DNA from: Thiotrichales bacterium | GTDB taxonomy: Bacteria; Pseudomonadota; Gammaproteobacteria; UWMA-0217 | DNA length: 8,732 bases | Assembly (NCBI GenBank): GCA_024763135.1 | Contig: JANTGD010000133.1 | Span: forward strand, 1-8,732 | Direction: 5' to 3' | Shown: in pieces, positions 6,209 through 8,732 of the stretch | How positions within the stretch are numbered: position 1 is the first letter of the stretch | Layout of the letters: every line of letters begins with the position of its first letter | The notes under the pieces: generated by a model | Told to the model about the DNA's origin: nothing | Database searches by the model: none | What the model saw: only the letters and a program-made list of their open reading frames with translations | Translations under genes and position numbers: made by a program

Positions 6209-8512
6209 GTGAAACAAACTTTTGGCCTGTCTTTTACTATTCAACCCAGCTCTTTTGCGCTGCAGGTACTGTTGCTGAGCCTGCTGATGCTATCCCTGCA
6301 AAGCTGTGGGCGCTCATCGTCGGGCGGGTTACCGCCAATCCACGTGCCGCAGGTATCGATCTCCCCCCCCAATGGCACTCGACATCTCCCTCTGAGCACC
6401 CCTGTCATAATCGATTTCGACACGCCGTTGATGGCTCAAGCCACCTCGAGTTTCAGCGACGCCATTCGCCTGACAGACAGCCTTGGACGCGCCGTTCCTC
6501 ACGTAACACGCTTTGACTATGCACAGTCCATGCTCACGCTCGTCCCCGAGGCGGCATTACCGAGCGGCCAAACCTTCGAAATCTCGATCAATACGCAGTT
6601 GCTGCTGACCGATACAGGGGAGCCATTGGGTAACCAACGCATCACCTCTAAGTTCTCGACCCTGGACGAGCGCTTTTTGGGTGCCAGCTTCTTCAACCAC
6701 GGCTTCGATGAACTCAACGCCTTGACCGAGGCACAGCTACTTGGCGTGCTGCGCTTTGGTGGCCGCTGGGTCACTGAGCTCGGACTCGCCGCAAACGAAA
6801 GTGGTGCCCCAATTTATCTCGATGCTTTGCAGCAATTTTGTGACTATGCGCGAGCACGCAATCAGGACACTGTGATTCAAATTCCCATTCTCATGGAAAA
6901 CACCCAAATCACTCGTTTCCTCGAAGCGCTCCAATCACAACCAGCACAATGCAATCTCATGGCATTTGCCATCGGCAACGAGCCCGACCGTTTCGATACC
7001 GATGAAGAACAATACGCCACGCAATTTTTGTTTTCGGACTATCAGGCAGCCGCCGAGCGCATTATTCCATTGGTCAAACAGGTTTTCCCACATACCGCAC
7101 TGATCGCGCCCGATCTATCGAGCTTTGAGGAATACAACCACTACGCCACGCTCTCCGAATGGATCGCACCATTGTGCGGCACGCAAAACCCGGCGTTCAA
7201 CGAACTGGATTACCTCTCTATCCATCTCTATCCCTTCTCAGGCGCCCAAAAGTCCTGGGAAATGCTCGACTTGGGCGACATTTATGCCAACGATCTCGCG
7301 CAACTACCGGATGACTGCCCCAATCTGATTCTGGGCGAATTCAATGTCACCTATCAGTGGCGCCCCAATGGCACTTATCCTGGTAGCGGCGGGGACGCCT
7401 ATTACCCGGTCCTCTCTCTCCCGGAAATCCTGCATCAGGAGAATACCCGCGGCATGCTTCATTGGTCGCTGCTTGAAGGTAAGACCTCTACCATCGGGCT
7501 GTTTCGCAATACCGATCTTTCCCCAAAACCACTGTACTTCGGATATCAACTGTTAAAGCCTGTTGAGAACAGCCATCCGATCGACAGTCACGCGCTGGGG
7601 GACGGCTTGGTGAGCCGCGCTTTTCTCTCCGCTCAGGCGGATCGTGTCGAGGTCTATGTGGCAAACAAGCAGCCCATCTTTCTACGTGATCTGACGCTCG
7701 GCAATGCTGGTCATGAAGATATCGTGTTACCTGCACTCACAGGGGAGCTGCCCCCACTCACCTTGGACTATCTGCCCCCCATGTCATTGACGCATCTCAG
7801 CTTCGCGCTGCCGGATGGAACACTGCGCGCCGAATACATCAGTGAACGCGATCAATCGATCCAAACTGGTGTTTACAGACCCACTGCAGAGACCACGCAC
7901 TGCACGCTCTTGGCAGACTTTTCAGAACCAAACAAAAACGGCCCGGAATTCACCGGAGAGGGGTTCAATCAAAACCTGAAAATCGCCTCAGGTGGGACAC
8001 CGTTCCGCCTCGTTGATCTACAGCCCGGTGATTCATTAGCATTGCGGGAAGACCCCACGGCGGGTTACCTCGAGGTGGACTGTGGCGCATCAGATAGCGC
8101 GGATCTGTCTGCGCGTACACTCTGTGGCGTGGGATTACCCGTCGTCTCCGACCTGACAGCCGCTATGCACCATTGGCGCGACTGGTCACCTGCCTGGGCA
8201 ACGGGATTTCTACGCCTGACACTCGACTCTCCGGACGCAACGCCGCCTAGATTACGAGTGACATTCGCCGACAACCCCTTGGTCACGCGCAATACACCGC
8301 GCTTTCTACCCTCCGCCACGTTGCCTCTCACTGCTGAACAACCACAACAGCTGCAGCTCGAGTGGCAGTCAACCGTGCCAAATCCCGTGAACTTGCAGCA
8401 ATATCAAAAAACACTGCAACGCCTGGAGAGTATTCATTTAACGCTGGACCAGCCCCAGCACCCCCAGCGCTTTCGTCTGTATCGTGTCGAAATCTGCGAT
8501 CGCGCACTCTAA
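6209..8512 (+). CDS. Lipoprotein with Ig-like domain and clan GH-A-like glycoside hydrolase barrel
   Basis: This is a predicted lipid-anchored carbohydrate-active protein of 767 residues. The N-terminus has a hydrophobic core (LQVLLLSLLMLSL) and a lipobox-like LQSC with Cys33, followed by a Ser/Gly linker. With no Asp at +2, outer-membrane sorting is expected. Residues about 48-150 resemble a bacterial Ig-like (Big_5-type) domain (ISPPNGTRHLPLSTPVIIDFD, LPSGQTFEI). Residues about 155-450 look like a TIM barrel of clan GH-A: LRFGGRW (181-187), AIGNEPD with candidate acid/base Glu258, SIHLYPF (337-343), LILGEFN with candidate nucleophile Glu377, and MLHWSLLEGK (416-425). The NEP motif and 119-residue spacing resemble GH79 and GH39 barrels, but I cannot place it in a family. 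Residues about 460-767 form beta-rich domains of unknown role. The start is GTG; an in-frame stop at 6155 and no other ATG, GTG or TTG before the signal peptide leave it the best choice, though no Shine-Dalgarno is visible. It lies 135 bp after the cytochrome fusion and may be co-transcribed. Substrate unknown. Confidence 0.8.
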   Translation: MKQTFGLSFTIQPSSFALQVLLLSLLMLSLQSCGRSSSGGLPPIHVPQVSISPPNGTRHLPLSTPVIIDFDTPLMAQATSSFSDAIRLTDSLGRAVPHVTRFDYAQSMLTLVPEAALPSGQTFEISINTQLLLTDTGEPLGNQRITSKFSTLDERFLGASFFNHGFDELNALTEAQLLGVLRFGGRWVTELGLAANESGAPIYLDALQQFCDYARARNQDTVIQIPILMENTQITRFLEALQSQPAQCNLMAFAIGNEPDRFDTDEEQYATQFLFSDYQAAAERIIPLVKQVFPHTALIAPDLSSFEEYNHYATLSEWIAPLCGTQNPAFNELDYLSIHLYPFSGAQKSWEMLDLGDIYANDLAQLPDDCPNLILGEFNVTYQWRPNGTYPGSGGDAYYPVLSLPEILHQENTRGMLHWSLLEGKTSTIGLFRNTDLSPKPLYFGYQLLKPVENSHPIDSHALGDGLVSRAFLSAQADRVEVYVANKQPIFLRDLTLGNAGHEDIVLPALTGELPPLTLDYLPPMSLTHLSFALPDGTLRAEYISERDQSIQTGVYRPTAETTHCTLLADFSEPNKNGPEFTGEGFNQNLKIASGGTPFRLVDLQPGDSLALREDPTAGYLEVDCGASDSADLSARTLCGVGLPVVSDLTAAMHHWRDWSPAWATGFLRLTLDSPDATPPRLRVTFADNPLVTRNTPRFLPSATLPLTAEQPQQLQLEWQSTVPNPVNLQQYQKTLQRLESIHLTLDQPQHPQRFRLYRVEICDRAL

Positions 8513-8517
8513 CAAAG

Positions 8518-8542
8518 GCTGTCGAAAAACATTACAGACAGC
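8518..8542. repeat. Inverted repeat GCTGTC/GACAGC after the lipoprotein gene
   Basis: Six-base arms GCTGTC (8518-8523) and GACAGC (8537-8542) flank 13 nt and begin five bases after the stop codon of the lipoprotein gene. As a terminator it is weak, because the stem is short, the loop long and no T-run follows on the plus strand. It may instead be a protein-binding dyad. Confidence 0.35.
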
Positions 8543-8596
8543 AACCTAGTACACCGCCAACATGATATTGACGGATACAGCGAGCCGGAAAGCGGT

Positions 8597-8629
8597 CAGC
8601 CGGTAGGCGCGCGAGCGCAGGACTGGCTG
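8597..8629 (+). other. Compact two-stem hairpin with GNRA tetraloop
   Basis: CAGCCGGT (8597-8604) pairs with ACTGGCTG (8622-8629) over 8 bp with one G-T wobble. Inside, after a small AG/AGG internal loop, GCGC (8607-8610) pairs with GCGC (8615-8618) around a GCGA tetraloop, which fits the GNRA class. The wobble pair is tolerated only in plus-strand RNA, where the other strand would have C-A. It could belong to a structured RNA, a REP-like element or a regulatory leader. I cannot assign a family. Confidence 0.45.
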
Positions 8630-8732
8630 TAGCCAATTCAACCTAAAAACCTCATTTGGGCGCAAAAAAGACGCGTAAGATATTGGTGTGCATGGTGAAT
8701 CGGAAAAACTCGTGGTCACCTTATTGGTGATG

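Noticed and set aside
8513..8600. Integron attC-like site beginning with TAACAA after the lipoprotein stop
   Set aside because: There is no proper RYYYAAC box, no GTTRRRY partner, and no cassette-sized gene or integrase nearby.
8688..8732. Possible gene start at GTG 8688 (VHGESEKLVVTLLVM) running off the right edge
   Set aside because: It is only 15 codons with a weak ribosome site, and it competes with an open minus-strand frame in the same place.

Overview
The window looks like chromosomal DNA of a Gram-negative, probably aquatic polysaccharide-using gammaproteobacterium. This is inferred from moderate-to-high GC, a lipoprotein signal peptide, a multi-haem c-type cytochrome, and a C-terminal tail of the GlyGly-CTERM type (typically found with type II secretion and rhombosortase). 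No species call is possible from the sequence alone. I see no rRNA, tRNA, CRISPR array, transposase or phage gene.

Layout. Positions 110-517 (minus) hold a small, His- and Arg-rich protein of unknown function. It diverges from a beta-hydroxyacid dehydrogenase (633-1490, plus), and a plausible sigma70-type promoter lies between them. The dehydrogenase converges on a HAD-superfamily phosphatase (1535-2461, minus), with short hairpins in the 44-bp gap. The HAD gene most likely starts at a GTG at 2461 behind a well-placed GGAG, which removes an apparent overlap with the next, divergent gene.

The most notable gene is 2543-6073 (plus), an 1176-residue exported protein. In order it carries a signal peptide, a PQQ-dependent sugar dehydrogenase (GSDH/AA12-like) propeller, an F5/8 type C (discoidin, CBM32-like) module, a region with five CXXCH haem c motifs, and a Gly-rich, hydrophobic and basic sorting tail. 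It is followed on the same strand by a 767-residue predicted lipoprotein (6209-8512). That protein has an N-terminal Ig-like domain, a clan GH-A-like TIM barrel with candidate catalytic Glu258 and Glu377, and C-terminal beta-rich domains.

Taken together, the last two genes suggest a cell-surface carbohydrate module: one enzyme attacks a glycan, and a surface-anchored dehydrogenase oxidises sugars and passes electrons to its own haem chain. This is inference. The domain order resembles, in concept only, the fungal fusions of a PQQ pyranose dehydrogenase with a cytochrome and a carbohydrate-binding module.

The ends hold little that can be assigned. Positions 1-109 contain no convincing gene. 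Positions 8513-8732 contain an inverted repeat, a compact GNRA-capped hairpin and ambiguous open frames running off the right edge.
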